DNA of 64,000 nt from Takakia lepidozioides (Eukaryota; Streptophyta; Takakiopsida; Takakiales; Takakiaceae): the NCBI GenBank assembly GCA_030704615.1, contig CM060731.1, positions 77,046,756 to 77,110,755 of the forward strand, read 5' to 3'. Under the pieces are notes generated by a model, which saw nothing but the letters and a program-made list of their open reading frames with translations, was not told where the DNA came from and did no database searches. Positions 53,070-64,000 of the stretch are shown piece by piece. Position numbers and translations under genes: made by a program. How positions within the stretch are numbered: position 1 is the first letter of the stretch; each line of letters starts with the position of its first letter.

Positions 53070-56000
53070 CAAGTGGGAAAATTTGTCTGGTTCTTGCTTC
53101 AAGATCAAATTTTCAAGTCAACCTAACAAACCTACATATTTTTTCTGTTACTGAAAGCGCAAAAGCTGAGGGTATGGATGTTGGTTTGCTGGCAAGGAGA
53201 CGAGTCGAGATGATAGGAAGATAGCAACTTTGGTGGCCAAATGAAGAGTAAGTCTTCATTGCTGCCAGCTTTTGGTGCCAATAACCACAACAGGTTTGTT
53301 TGTAGAGGGGGCCATACCATGCTTTCAAGCCCTACCCTGTTCTACATGGAAAACTGTTTTGATTTATTCGTCTGTTCATGAAAGGGTTTCTAATTGCTGT
53401 AGTCAAGCCCACTGTGGCCGCTTTTTTAAAAAGCTACCAGAGCTATTTGAGGTGGTCACACTGCTGAAGACCCTGCCAAGTCTCTCAGCAGCTGTTATTG
53501 GCTCCAGTGTGTTCCTGTTGCTGTACAAGCTTGAGCATATCATTTGTGCCGACATTTTATTACAACGCCCTGAATTTCCAGAGGCAAACTTTGGCCATAG
53601 AAAGACCAACAGATGAGTTGGGTTGACTGTAGAGATCTTCCAGAATTTATCATGTTAGACTGGAAGCTCCACAAACATTTGAGGGGAGATAATTTATGTA
53701 GTCTGAGGTGACCTACTAATGCAGTAATTCAACATGGTTTGAAGCCAGTTTATTTGTCCCCCAAGGATTGCAACTTAATGGCACTGAGTTGGGTTGCTGA
53801 TGCTGGTCCTGGTCCTGAGCTTCTAAAAACGGCCATGGCCATATCATTTGCATGCGATACATAGGGTCAAACCTTGATGAATCTTGTGGTGAGCAAGCTA
53901 GAGCGAGTATGAGCAAGATTTGCATTGGCAGTGATGGGGGCAGCTGACCCATACGCATTAGGTGTTGAAAACCTTCTTTAGTCAAAATGAAGCTCATTTC
54001 TTAGTGTTTGACATCTCAGTCCATTGGCTCTGGGACAATATGTGTCTTTGGACCAGAGATGGTGACTATACAGACAATCAGCTGCCCACGGATAGTGTAA
54101 ACGATGTAGACTGGTCTTTGGGACAATGGAGTAGCCATAAAGAGTGATAGTTGGCTACACAGTTTTAGCACAGCTTACCGAAGGTCTTCACGCAAGAGGC
54201 TGAAACATGGTATGCACCAGTGTTGGTCGGTTATCAGGGACTCACCCGGTTAATTACAAGTTATTTGCCGGGTAAGGGTAACTATAGCCGGAGGTTATAA
54301 GCATAAAAGAGAACCATGGACACTGAACACTGCCTGGACAACTCAAATACCCGGTGAAACACCCTGAACCTGTGCATAGAACCGACCCGGATATCTTTTA
54401 AGTGGACGGGAACGGTTATAGTAGCTATGGTTTCTTTTAAGTGGACGGAAACGGTTATAGTAGCTATGGTTTTGTGGCAAATAGTAATTTTCTTTTGGTG
54501 TCCTATTTTCACTATGTACATTGAAGTTGAAATAGCACATTGAACATGAGCGATAGGTTCTGCAGCCTGCCTAGGGTACTTCGATTATATCATGGTAGGC
54601 AGGTTATATTTCGGTTCTAACAAAGACCCGACTTGAAATATCACTGCAGGTTATGATTTGTTCATGAATCGGCAAAATAACCTGACCACACCTATTGTTC
54701 AAATTTTCATAACAGTAACCTGCAAATAACCTTCAGTGTGCATATTTCACCTGGAACAGGAGGATATTACTGCATGAGTCAACTTGTATAACCTGAACCT
54801 CATGAGCTTTGAAAAAAATGAACACTGGTATGCACACTCAACACCTGATGGAGGTTTCGCCTCCCCTACCCAAAAGCACGTTTCACCTTCAGATTTCCTG
54901 AAGAAGAGAACAGTGTTCTCCGACCCATTTATCAACAGTGTGTAGATGCTTGTTTGTCTGTTTCTTATGGTAGCCTAGAACTCTTACATCGGCTGCAAAG
55001 ACTTCCGCTGGAGACTTGGGACTGGCAGGACTGGCACGAGGCAAAGCTTCTTCTAAGGTGATGATCTCGAGTGCAGGTCTAGGTTGCGACGTGTTTGCCG
55101 TAGCAGTAGTAATTTCCCTTGATGCATTGTCCTGGTGCACTCGTTGTCAGCTTTGAAAGCTCATCTTTACCTTCGGTGCACGGCTATCTCATTTCATCTT
55201 CGTTTACTTCTCAAACGTGAGTCCAGAGTTCACTAAGCTGTCACGTTGAGATACGCTACTCCTAGTAAGCAAGGGACCCACAAATTACCCCACTACGGAG
55301 CACGTCTTTGACTACGAAAGGTGTCCTTTGTGTTTGCTTGCATTTCAGTGGGCCCACAGATGAGACCTGCTTACTTGTACTGCTCTGGTTCTCACAGCAT
55401 GCATGGCCCATGGGGTTTTTAGAAGGCTCCCGCTTCAAACACATCATGGTAATAGGCAGATCTGCATTCTGCAGGTGTCATATATATGCCCACACACGTA
55501 TCGCTGTGAGCAGGGTAAGAAGGACTACTCACAGGATTGCTCTTAAGAGGTAAGATTGCCTGCTACTGTTTTGAAGCGCTTGGGTACTTTTAGCTACCTT
55601 TTTCCCTTTTTCGCTCCCCTATGAGTGTTTTCTTTAGGCGATGACTCTTGTTTGTCTCCAGATGCAGTGCTTCCTTCCCTGGCAGAGATTTGCAATCGCC
55701 GCAATGAAGTTTTGCTTCATGTCATGTTGGAGTACTTTGCTTCATTTTACACGCTGGACTCAACTGTTCATATGCTGTTCAGAGCCTCAGAATGATGCAG
55801 TGTCCATGCTCAACCCATAAATGCTCCAGGTTTTGAAAGCTCATTAATATTTCCATCCTCTGGAGTCCGAAGGGTGGGCATTCTCTCTTCAGAAGATTCT
55901 TATTATTAGCCTACTTGTATTTTTGAAAAGGTTCCTGTGGCGGCTGAACCTGACTGTACGGTACGATGACTCTGAGAAAAATCTCTGCTCTGTTGTGTAG

Positions 56001-57440
56001 CAACTGAGTCTTTTTGAGCTCACCAAACAAAAGAAAAACCTTTCAACGGTATAACGGTGTAATCTTAGAGATCATTTGTCATCAGCTTCAAATTGTGTGA
56101 GAAATGACACAGTGCTTCATTGATGGGTGGTAATATTTTCCCATTTACCGGGGTCACGTGGACATTTGGGCAGTGCTACTTGAAGCTATCTGTCCTTTGG
56201 TTTGCTTCAAAATGCAGTCCTTGCAAGCATGCCAGAGCAGCGTGCACTGCTAATTCCCGACACATCCGTGTCTTCTTTAATGAGCCTGTTTGCTTGGAAG
56301 GGAAATAATAGCTTGCCCTCAATGCTTGTACCTTGCCGCATCATTTACTGCTGAGCGAAGGACAGTCAACATGTTTCGTTTCTCTACGAACGCATTCAAT
56401 TTGCAACCGAACCTTTTTGCTGACCGAAAGAAAGAGCAAAGCTGGCAGTGCCAAAGTTTCTTCCAACAGAGTACAGCATATCAAATCATATATTTTGAAA
56501 ATTTGTATGCGCACTAGCTTTAGTCAGACACGGTCACGACTCACTATAGCATGAAGAAAGTGGAAATAAATCCCGCTGTGGTCATGCGATAGGAAACTGC
56601 CAATCACAAACCTTCTGAGTGTAACAGAGAGCAGGGCCCAATTAGGAAAATAGTATTGTAATAGCAACAGTGGTGAGGAGCCTGGCTGAGTTACTACTTC
56701 TGAGGCACACACATCAGGATTCAGTAGCATGATGGATCGACACTTTGACTAGCTTGTCTCTTCGGGCTGGCATACCTTGGAACACCTCAAAATTAGTCGG
56801 TCAACATCTATGAATATACAGTTGGAGCCTAGGGGGCCCTGCTCAAAGCACATGGAGAAAGTCGTCTGAACCGTCTGCCAACGCGACGAGCAGATGCATC
56901 CTGGTCCCGTTATGCTGTGGCGGTGATGAGGGACACTGCTGTGATGAGAGGCGAGGTGAACTTTGAAGTCAAGGTCCATGGCCACCGTCGCCTGATGGAG
57001 CTGGACGAGGAAACGAGACTAGCTATCGGGTCGGGATGTAGACGCTATGGTTGGGTTGGTGTGGACTGTGGAGTGTTGACGAGAGGCGTGTGAGAGCTGC
57101 TGGGCTTGTAGGGAGCAGCAGTGCAGGGCGGCTCTTCATTGCCGCACGCCCTGCCCCCAGGCACTGGGAACATTTCTTTCAGTATGTTTCAACTTTCTAG
57201 GCACTTGCACAATGCATTCTATGTACCTCCAGACTAGTTCTAGACTAGTTCTCAAGGGTCGGCACTGCTCATCCCCTCTAGGTATATTGTACATTCATGG
57301 AAACACGGGAGGTCTATCGATCTCCAACTGAAAACTGGACTGGGTAGATCTTGCAGTCTTATACACGATCTTACGAAGTAGGCAGAGCATCATGACGATC
57401 CACACAACCGCGCCCACAAAACTTCTGTGATCGATCACTC
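53070..57440. other. gyrA 3' flank and gene-poor DNA
   Basis: No gene is supported. A minus frame at 54889-55140 (83 codons, IITLEEALPRASPASPKSPA) has mildly protein-like composition but no family I know. Around 54210-54740 are words such as CCCGGTTAATTACAAGTTA and AACGGTTATAGTAGC that recall the block at 30130-30330, perhaps remnants of one transposon family. Confidence 0.4.
54395..54472. repeat. 39-bp tandem duplication
   Basis: CTTTTAAGTGGACGG.AACGG followed by TTATAGTAGCTATGGTTT occurs twice in a row (54395-54433 and 54434-54472), with one mismatch. Confidence 0.8.
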
Positions 57441-57466
57441 ACAACAGTTTTAGAGCAATACGAAAA

Positions 57467-57630
57467 GCTTAGCAACAAGCTCAGTGCTAAGCATGTTTAC
57501 TTAGTTTCCCGGAACCCACAAATACTTAGCAACAAGCTCAGTGCTAAGTTTACTTAGTTTCCCAGACCCCACAAATACTTAGCAACAAGTCTAGTGGTAA
57601 GTATGTTTAGTTCAGCACAACCCCACAGCT
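57467..57630. repeat. Three-unit tandem repeat, ~53-57 bp
   Basis: Each unit starts CTTAGCAACAAG(C/T)TC.AGTG followed by .TAAG, so it contains a small inverted repeat (CTTAGCA...TGCTAAG). Each then has TTTA.TTAGTT and an ACCCCACAAA-type end. The third unit is more diverged. Confidence 0.75.
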
Positions 57631-57840
57631 CTTTTTTGACAACAAGCCTCATCCTATATTCTTACAGATTTCAGTACATACTGAATCCTCTTGTCTTTCG
57701 ATGATTCAGTTAGCTACTATCACTGTACCAATTTCTGGTTGTTAACGGTAGAATTAAGATTGTATTTGGGGGTTTTATTTGTCACACACTGTTGTTGTGT
57801 CGACCATTAAAAATGTGTGTACGCATATGCGGTGCCGGCT

Positions 57841-59016
57841 TTAATTGGATGACGATAGCATTTGGCATGTAAAAGTATATATGTATATATACACCCAGCA
57901 TTTGTTTGGGAAAATTTTGAAGGTCAAGCAAATAGCGACGGTGGGAGCGACCAATAGGGATGTATATATAACGACTCACACATAGTAAGGTGAAGTGGCT
58001 CTTAGTTATGGCCGGAGTCTTCTGTCTATATATGTAGTAACTCACAAATCCTTTCAGCGAGCGGAAAATGTAACCACTTTGAAAGTAAACCGCGCCGACA
58101 CAAACATTGGCGTGGAATTTAATACCGATACCTATAGCAGACACTCTACTTGGTGGTGCCTATTTGGATAGAGTTGTCCCCAGTTGTTTAATAGAGCCTA
58201 CAGTTTGGGTTCTATCCAATGACAGGGCTGTCGGAGAGAAAGTAAAATTGAAATCATATAAAAATTTGGCACTCATGAGGATATGTTTTTAAATATATTC
58301 CTGATCTTTTGAGTTACACAGGTATATGGAATTGAACTTGTGTGGCATTGTGAGACTGGGAGTCTAAATGTATCAAACATATATTATGGTAATTATGTTA
58401 CTTAGTTAGTGCATGCAGTGCTATTTTTGAGAAAAGAACAATCTTGAGACAAAACTTATTTTTCCTAAGTTTCTCCCAGGCAAGTTGTAAATAAGTAAAT
58501 ATAATAGTAAATAAATAAATAAAACCCAAAACTCAATTGTGGGTCAACAACCGTTACACGCACGTTTATATTGTACATATTTCCGCAAGCCAATGATCCA
58601 ATAACATGGCACATTGAATTTGTACAATCTAGAATTGTTGGGGGGTTGTGGATTAAAGAATTCCAAGATAAAAAAAACTTTCTCAATATATGTTCAGTTT
58701 ATGGGTTTCTACTTTCTACACAAGCATATTCTTGGCTCGTTTCCGAAAACATATTCGTAGCTTATAGCGACAAAAAAGCCTCAAGTATACTAGGGCTCCG
58801 CGTTGCTCCGCACTACCAGTGATGAGATGTCGAACTATAGTAGTTATGGATCGAGGATTCGTACATGGAAGTATAGAGGTACCCATATGGGGAAGAGGCT
58901 CTTACTTACGCTAGCTTCGGCTCACGTCACACATATATGGTGTCCAAGAAAAAGCATATGTAGAAGAAGAAGTAGACTCCGGCCAAAGCGGACATAACTA
59001 AGAGCCACTTCACCTT
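57841..59016. mobile_element. Possible inverted-repeat element, ~1.0 kb between perfect 24-bp arms
   Basis: AAGGTGAAGTGGCTCTTAGT plus TATG at 57987-58010 has its exact reverse complement at 58993-59016. CCGGAGTC follows closely on the inner side of both arms. The interior is AT-rich and non-coding. Related sequence occurs near 27868, and an interior block (ATGGGGAAGAGGCTCTTA) recurs near 30821. The outer limits are unclear and I saw no target-site duplication. Confidence 0.5.
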
Positions 59017-59499
59017 TGCGGCTACTGCCCTCTTTAAAACATATATATATAGAAAGCCGCAAGTATACATGTATAAATTTACAGTAGTAGCCTGAGAGCA
59101 GGGATGTGGTGGTTGTTGGTATATTTTGTGGGGGGAGTGTTGGAGGTTTTGTGGCCATGCCAGTTTTGGGTCCCACTGTCCCACAGGAGTGAATTATTTT
59201 AAGGGAATCCCGGAGTTGGGTACGATAAAAGATGGTGGAAGTGGGGAGGGAGAAAGGGAAGAAGGCGCAAAGCAGCAGCTGCCAAGCGTTGCACAGTAAA
59301 TGCAGGGATGATGGTTGACAAAACAAAGGCAGGGTTGTAGGCAGGGCCACCCTCCCCAGCATTCAATGTGCCCTTCTGTCGTTGCCTTCCCTCATAAGTC
59401 ATCTGCTCATTCGCACACCACCCACACATGTCAGCAACTCCCTCTCTCACTCACACACTTGCTCACAAATTTTAGTACAAAATCTATCTGTCTAGGCTG

Positions 59500-59540
59500 T
59501 TTCTCTCTCTCTGTGTGTGTGTGTCTCTCTCTCTCTCGCC
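59500..59540. repeat. CT/GT microsatellite upstream of the CLE gene
   Basis: TTTCTCTCTCTCTG followed by TGTGTGTGTGTG and CTCTCTCTCTCTCGCC lies about 540 bases upstream of the CLE start, probably in its promoter or 5' UTR. Pyrimidine tracts like this are common at plant transcription starts. Confidence 0.6.
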
Positions 59541-59544
59541 CGCT

Positions 59545-60075
59545 GCCACAAGGCAACGTCTTATGAGTACATTCTCTCTTGCTCGCTCTGTGGATGTTGG
59601 AAAGGACTTCTTCCGGTTGTCACTTCCTCTCTCAAATTGGGTTCTAGAGTGTGTCTGTGATTCTGTCGGACTAGGTCTGGTGGGTTCTGGTGACAAGTCG
59701 TCTGCGTGAGAACTCCGGGTTGTCTTTCTCAAGTTGGGCTCTCCAGATTTTGTTGTCTTCCACTTTCAAGGGACTTTAAAAGTCTCGATTAGTCTTCCCG
59801 GGAGAAGTGAGGATTTGTTTCTGAAGTTGGGTTTCAGATTGTATGCATGTGGACATCGGACTGCCGAGCTTTATGAACGAGCTGTTTCCAATACTCTGTC
59901 TGAGAATTGCTGATTTTTATGCTGTGCACTTGTGCTTACCCGGCATTGAACATTTGGTTCTCCAACCAAAAATTGACGCATTTCGTGGCCCACAGAAGAA
60001 CGGGAGCTCCAAGCTACTTGAAACATCCGTTTTGGAAATCCGAGGGAAATCCTTGCATCTTGGGATTCTGGTAAC
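59545..60075 (+). other. Upstream/5' UTR region of the CLE gene
   Basis: The dispersed motif CAACGTCTTATGAGTACATT lies at its left edge (59545-59575). The rest contains short out-of-frame ATGs (for example 59843) that could be upstream reading frames if transcription starts near the microsatellite. There is no other feature. Confidence 0.4.
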
Positions 60076-60360
60076 ATGAGGAAGGGGACGGTGGGCTACA
60101 AAATCATGGTGGCAGCGTTGTTGCTGCTTGCGTTGACTTCTCTCACAAACGCAGCACGGCCATTCAGGCCCTCAGTGGATCAGAAGGAGGGAAGAATACC
60201 ATGGAGCTATCAACCGTCTGCTAAGCGTTCTTTTGATTGTGGGGAGTTGGGCTCGGCTATGGAAGAATGTTCACCCCCAGCGCAAAGGGAGACGGATCAG
60301 AGTGTCTACGGGGTCTCCAAACGATTTGTTCCCACAGGTCCAAACCCATTGCACAATTAG
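60076..60360 (+). CDS. CLE-family peptide hormone precursor
   Basis: A single-exon frame of 94 residues with the layout of a CLE prepropeptide. The N-terminus is a signal peptide (residues ~1-26, hydrophobic core MVAALLLLALTSLTNA, probable cleavage after TNA). A variable 50-residue middle follows, and the CLE dodecapeptide RFVPTGPNPLHN is the very C-terminus (60322-60357), directly followed by TAG. The residues conserved in CLV3/CLE peptides are all present: Arg1, Val3, Pro4, Gly6, Pro7 (a hydroxylation/arabinosylation site in known peptides), Asn8, Pro9, Leu10, His11, Asn12. It belongs to the R-type (CLV3-like) group and not to TDIF. The mature secreted peptide would signal through LRR receptor kinases such as CLAVATA1. 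The start at 60076 gives 10 residues before the hydrophobic core; the inner ATG (60106) is an alternative. Confidence 0.92.
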   Translation: MRKGTVGYKIMVAALLLLALTSLTNAARPFRPSVDQKEGRIPWSYQPSAKRSFDCGELGSAMEECSPPAQRETDQSVYGVSKRFVPTGPNPLHN

Positions 60361-63300
60361 AAGGGATGAATTGGCCCCTGAGGTGAAGTCATGCTCCAGA
60401 CTGGAAAACAGAAGCTGGTTATGGAGTCGGCAACAGACACATTTAAGCTCAGCTTTTAACTCTCTTGCAAGGCTGCAGCAAACTACTGTGGTTCCTAGGT
60501 TGTTTCATAGCAATTGAGTACATGATTTTATCTGTACATATGTTATACCACATGTGGAGCTCTTCTTTTGTAGCTCTTCCAAGTATTTACCAAAGTGGTG
60601 GAGATGAAAGGCTTCGACATATTGGGGAACTTGGTGGATCCCCGAAGACGTACGTGGCGGCTTCATGGAAAAGCCGGGGATTGGCGAATGGTCTGTCATG
60701 ACTTTAGGAGGAGCAGTTTTGAGGATACTATATACATGTCAGACAGAAACTCTGGTGATAGAGACAAAGGCATAAGCGGCAGATTCACCACCAAAACCTG
60801 ATAGCTTTCTCGAAAGGGAGCCATGTGATCCAAAAAGTGAAGTGGGCAACTGCATTTCTGTAAATTACAGCTCTTCCGCATGCCAGAAGGTATGGATGCA
60901 TCGACATCGCGTAGCATAGGGGGAGACGCAGAGAAAGGTGTACAGAGGACCTCGGACCAGCGGCTGGTCACAGCCTGAGATTCTCAATTTTGGAGTTTCC
61001 TTTTCGGAGTGGTATTGAGTGGGATTTTGTGCAGGGATATCTTCTTATCGAGAGGGCTCTAATCTCCAAGAGACAGCTGCTCTCAGTTTTCTGCTTGAAG
61101 CAAGATGGAGTGAGTTGTCAAAGACAATGGAACTGGGGTTCCCACATGACGGTCTGGTGAGAAGCTCTGAGATCCTGAGCAATCCTCGTACAATCGGGCC
61201 GCGTTCCAGGATTGACAACAGTTCAACGACTGAAGGTTTCCTTGGGAGGATGAGGAAGTGCAACGATAAATGGCACTGGAAAAGCATCTAGAGGTTTTAT
61301 ATTTTGTTTTAGCCTAGTTCTCCCCTATACAGGTCTCTGCGTACAATTTTGGAGATAGAATAGTTCTATGGTGGCCAACTGGGGCCAGCCCTTGTTCACC
61401 AGACTGCCCGTTCACTCTTAGTTCCATGCAGAAGCTGTGAAGGGTAGTTATTACACAGAGAGGACACAGAGATGGAAGACTTATGTTAGTAGCTTTGTGT
61501 GGCCATGTACCCCATGCCCAATTCAGTCAGGGAAGAGATCAGTGCAGACATGGTACTCTAAACAGAAAAAGAATAGATACAAATAGAAGGGGGTTTTTGG
61601 CCAAGGGGAGTTTAGTTGGGGATTATAGTGAAGTAATGCACCTGACAGTAAGGGAGATAGATACCTAGAGCACAGTTTGAGACCATGTCTAAAAGGACAT
61701 TGATCATTTGACATTCTTATACACGTGGAAAAGCTACTTCTCTTTTGACGAGAGACTGCATGCTTGTTCCATTCTGAAAAGACTTGTAAAAGGAGTTCAT
61801 CGTGATAACTTTAGTCTTTTACTACTGAACGCGAACTTTTCTGGCGTCTTGTATACTGCATGCAATATGTGCAAGCTTGGATTCTGCTTTTTTCACACAT
61901 GGAGTGCTCAATGGACGTGCTTGGGCTTTGCTGGCGGTTTGCTGGTAGGGGCGAGGTCATAGAATCCTTGGAAAGGAGTTCACCGCACGTGACATCATTT
62001 ACTTTCTGAATGCAAACTTCGCCTGGCTTCTTTACTGCATGGGCTTTGATTGTGCCTTGTCCGCACCTGTAGCATGTCTTCTGGTGCTTGGGATTTATTT
62101 GCTGGCAGGATCAAGGCCTATGCTGCTAATTAAAGCTGCAGTCATGGAATCCCTATCCCTGTGGTGTTGTGCCTTTTCTACCTCTCCATCTTCCTCCAGA
62201 GTACAAGTTGTACATCTTCCAATGCTCAAGGCTTCTCTAACACCGTGCAGCCTCCTAAAACAAAGTTCAACTAAGAACACTCGCTCTCTGTGCAATCGGT
62301 CAATCAATCTGACAAACTGAGTGTCCTAGTTACACAATGTACACCAGAGTGAGCACTTATATCAAGCTTCAAAGGTCACTGGCTCCAAAACACCAAGAGT
62401 TTTATACAGGAGCACAGCTTTCTTCGATTTTCAGTCCACTGTGGGTAGAGAGTTTAGCGGCTCCAGCGACAGGTTGTCCTTGGAGATCAGACCTTCCCTG
62501 GTGGGTGGCTTGCAACATTAAGGTATTTTCTCTTCCCTCCAACGAGACTAGGATTGAGAGGAAGTTCTACTGTATCTGTTGGTTAGATTTACATGGAAGC
62601 TGACAGCGTTGTTGATATTGGCGTGCAAACTGCAGCCCGGCCAAGATGCTTTGAACACCAGAATAGTGCCTGCTTTGAACATTGTGCCCAACTTTGTTAT
62701 TCATTCAGCCGAGTGATTGGGTGTTGAAAAAACTGAGTACAATTTTCAAGTCTCTGGTGCCCAGGCTTTGAAGTTGATTGTTAACCGTATTTTATGAGCA
62801 AATGATGTCACGATTCACATGCTGATCCCACAAATAACCCCCAGCGAAGTTACGCAAACCATCACGTCAGCTCTAAAAGCCCAGACTAATCACACGAATG
62901 CTTCATCACAATTTTGACATGTACATCAAAGCGAGCAGACTCAGGTGCCAATGACAAGATGAACTAAACGAGAAAAAAGAAAGAAGAAATTTATTACGGA
63001 AACAAGAGGTTGGAGGGTAAAGTTTGATCTCGTGAAGTTAGTGCGTCCCCAGGGACCTCATGTTGAGAGAGACATCTTCATTTGCTCAAAGTTGCCCATA
63101 GAGAGCGGTCCCTATGCAGCTTGTTTGACAGTCAAGGACTCAAATCTTGGTTGGGTGAACAAGGCACTGTAACCTCCAACATGATGCAGGCATGGAATTG
63201 AGTGACCTACCTACTTGGCTTCATCATAATCCCCACCTCAACATGGCAGAGCCAGATGTTACATGTCTTGCGCAATTGCCGTGAAATATTTCAAATTATT

Positions 63301-64000
63301 GAATCTTTACAGTTGGTTACAGCTAAATCTCGCAAAACGATGATATTTGGCATGCTAAAGGGTCGGAACACTTGATCAAACAACAGTGAATGTCCGAGCT
63401 ATTATATCTGGATGTGATGAGCTTAGAACCTGATGTCTCATTTCTTTTTGGAGACAGCTGGCCAGAGGCCTGTTCATAAGATTATTACCAAGGGAAAATA
63501 AGCAGGGAGGCATAAGGCATACACACACCATGAGATAGTAGTGATACTGAACTTGATACTGAACAAAGTCCAATCAATCCAACACAAGGCCTACGAGGTA
63601 GACTGATGCGACCAAGGGACAATGATTCAAAGTTCACAGAACGTCATCAGAAATCCAGAGCCTTCCAGACTAAACCAGGGGAGGTGGAGAGGCAGCAAGA
63701 TCATAATCCGTAAAAGAGAGCCAAAGTTAATTGTACGCAAGCCCTTTCTGGGATTTTTGAGAAAACTTGAGTCATTGTTGCCAGTTGAGGTCTCCACTGT
63801 ATCAACCAGGGAAAATCAAGAGTACATACTCTATGTACATAACCATGGAAACTCTACAGCAAAGACGTCCGTCCCCCAGTTTGACCGACGACATAGTCTG
63901 AAGTCAGAGTGGCCTCAGTAATTGGCCACACTTTTTTGGATAGAACCTGCAGTCCAGGTGATACATGTGCAAATGTTAGTGTCTCAGCGAACCATATTAC
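60361..64000. other. CLE 3' flank and uncharacterised DNA
   Basis: Several short frames (61019-61291, 62039-62320, 63622-63921) have no domain or conserved motif. A diverged direct duplication occurs at about 61785-61865 and 61970-62040 (GGAGTTCA.CG..., CTTTACTGCATG). I support no gene here. Confidence 0.45.

Noticed and set aside
57440-57640. CRISPR-like array of three similar units
   Set aside because: Units are adjacent tandem repeats without unique spacers, in plant nuclear DNA.

Overview
The window is plant nuclear DNA: intron-rich genes with GT-AG splice sites embedded in degenerate transposons. Two genes point to a land plant, probably seed-free (lycophyte, fern or bryophyte) or at least a streptophyte. 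One is an organelle-targeted bacterial-type GyrA, the other a prepropeptide ending in a canonical CLE dodecapeptide. I cannot name the species from sequence alone.

Layout. 1-6.6 kb is a patchwork of two short dispersed repeat families (a ~355-bp TIR element carrying a tRNA B-box-like motif, and a ~107-bp unit), broken by a solo LTR (4165-4639) with an obvious target-site duplication. 7.2-8.4 kb is an old integrase fragment of a Ty3/gypsy family. 8.6-13.0 kb is an intron-containing gene joining a Ptta/En/Spm-type transposase domain, an FCP1/NIF-type phosphatase domain and a DUF8039-like tail. 13.3-19.8 kb (minus strand) is the 3' part of a Ty3/gypsy element of unusual content: gag zinc knuckles, aspartic protease, a DNMT3-like cytosine-5 DNA methyltransferase, RT/RNase H, integrase and a C-terminal PHD finger. 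Its missing 5' part (LTR start and gag N-terminus) lies at 20.3-23.2 kb on the opposite strand, suggesting an internal inversion. 23.2-32 kb is gene-poor, with CACTA-like non-autonomous elements and a LINE RT remnant.

From 32 kb the window is more genic: a divergent intronless CIPK/SnRK3-type kinase (32179-33201, minus), a segmentally duplicated region with an F-box pseudogene (37415-38571, minus), a complete 28-exon gyrA (39521-53069, plus; 1022 codons plus stop by my exon reconstruction, with every junction in phase), and a single-exon CLE peptide gene (60076-60360, plus). 53-57 kb and 60.4-64 kb show no gene I can support.

How the parts relate. The main discovery is the methyltransferase- and PHD-encoding retrotransposon. 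The element now looks dead: nine in-frame stops, two frameshifts and an integrase deletion. All nine stops are TAG or TGA explainable as C-to-T changes at CAG or CGA codons, the pattern expected if the copy was itself methylated at CHG and CG sites and decayed by 5-methylcytosine deamination. I recall retrotransposon-borne DNMTs being reported from dinoflagellates and a charophyte alga; the protease-DNMT-RT order with a PHD-tailed integrase is what I would follow up here.
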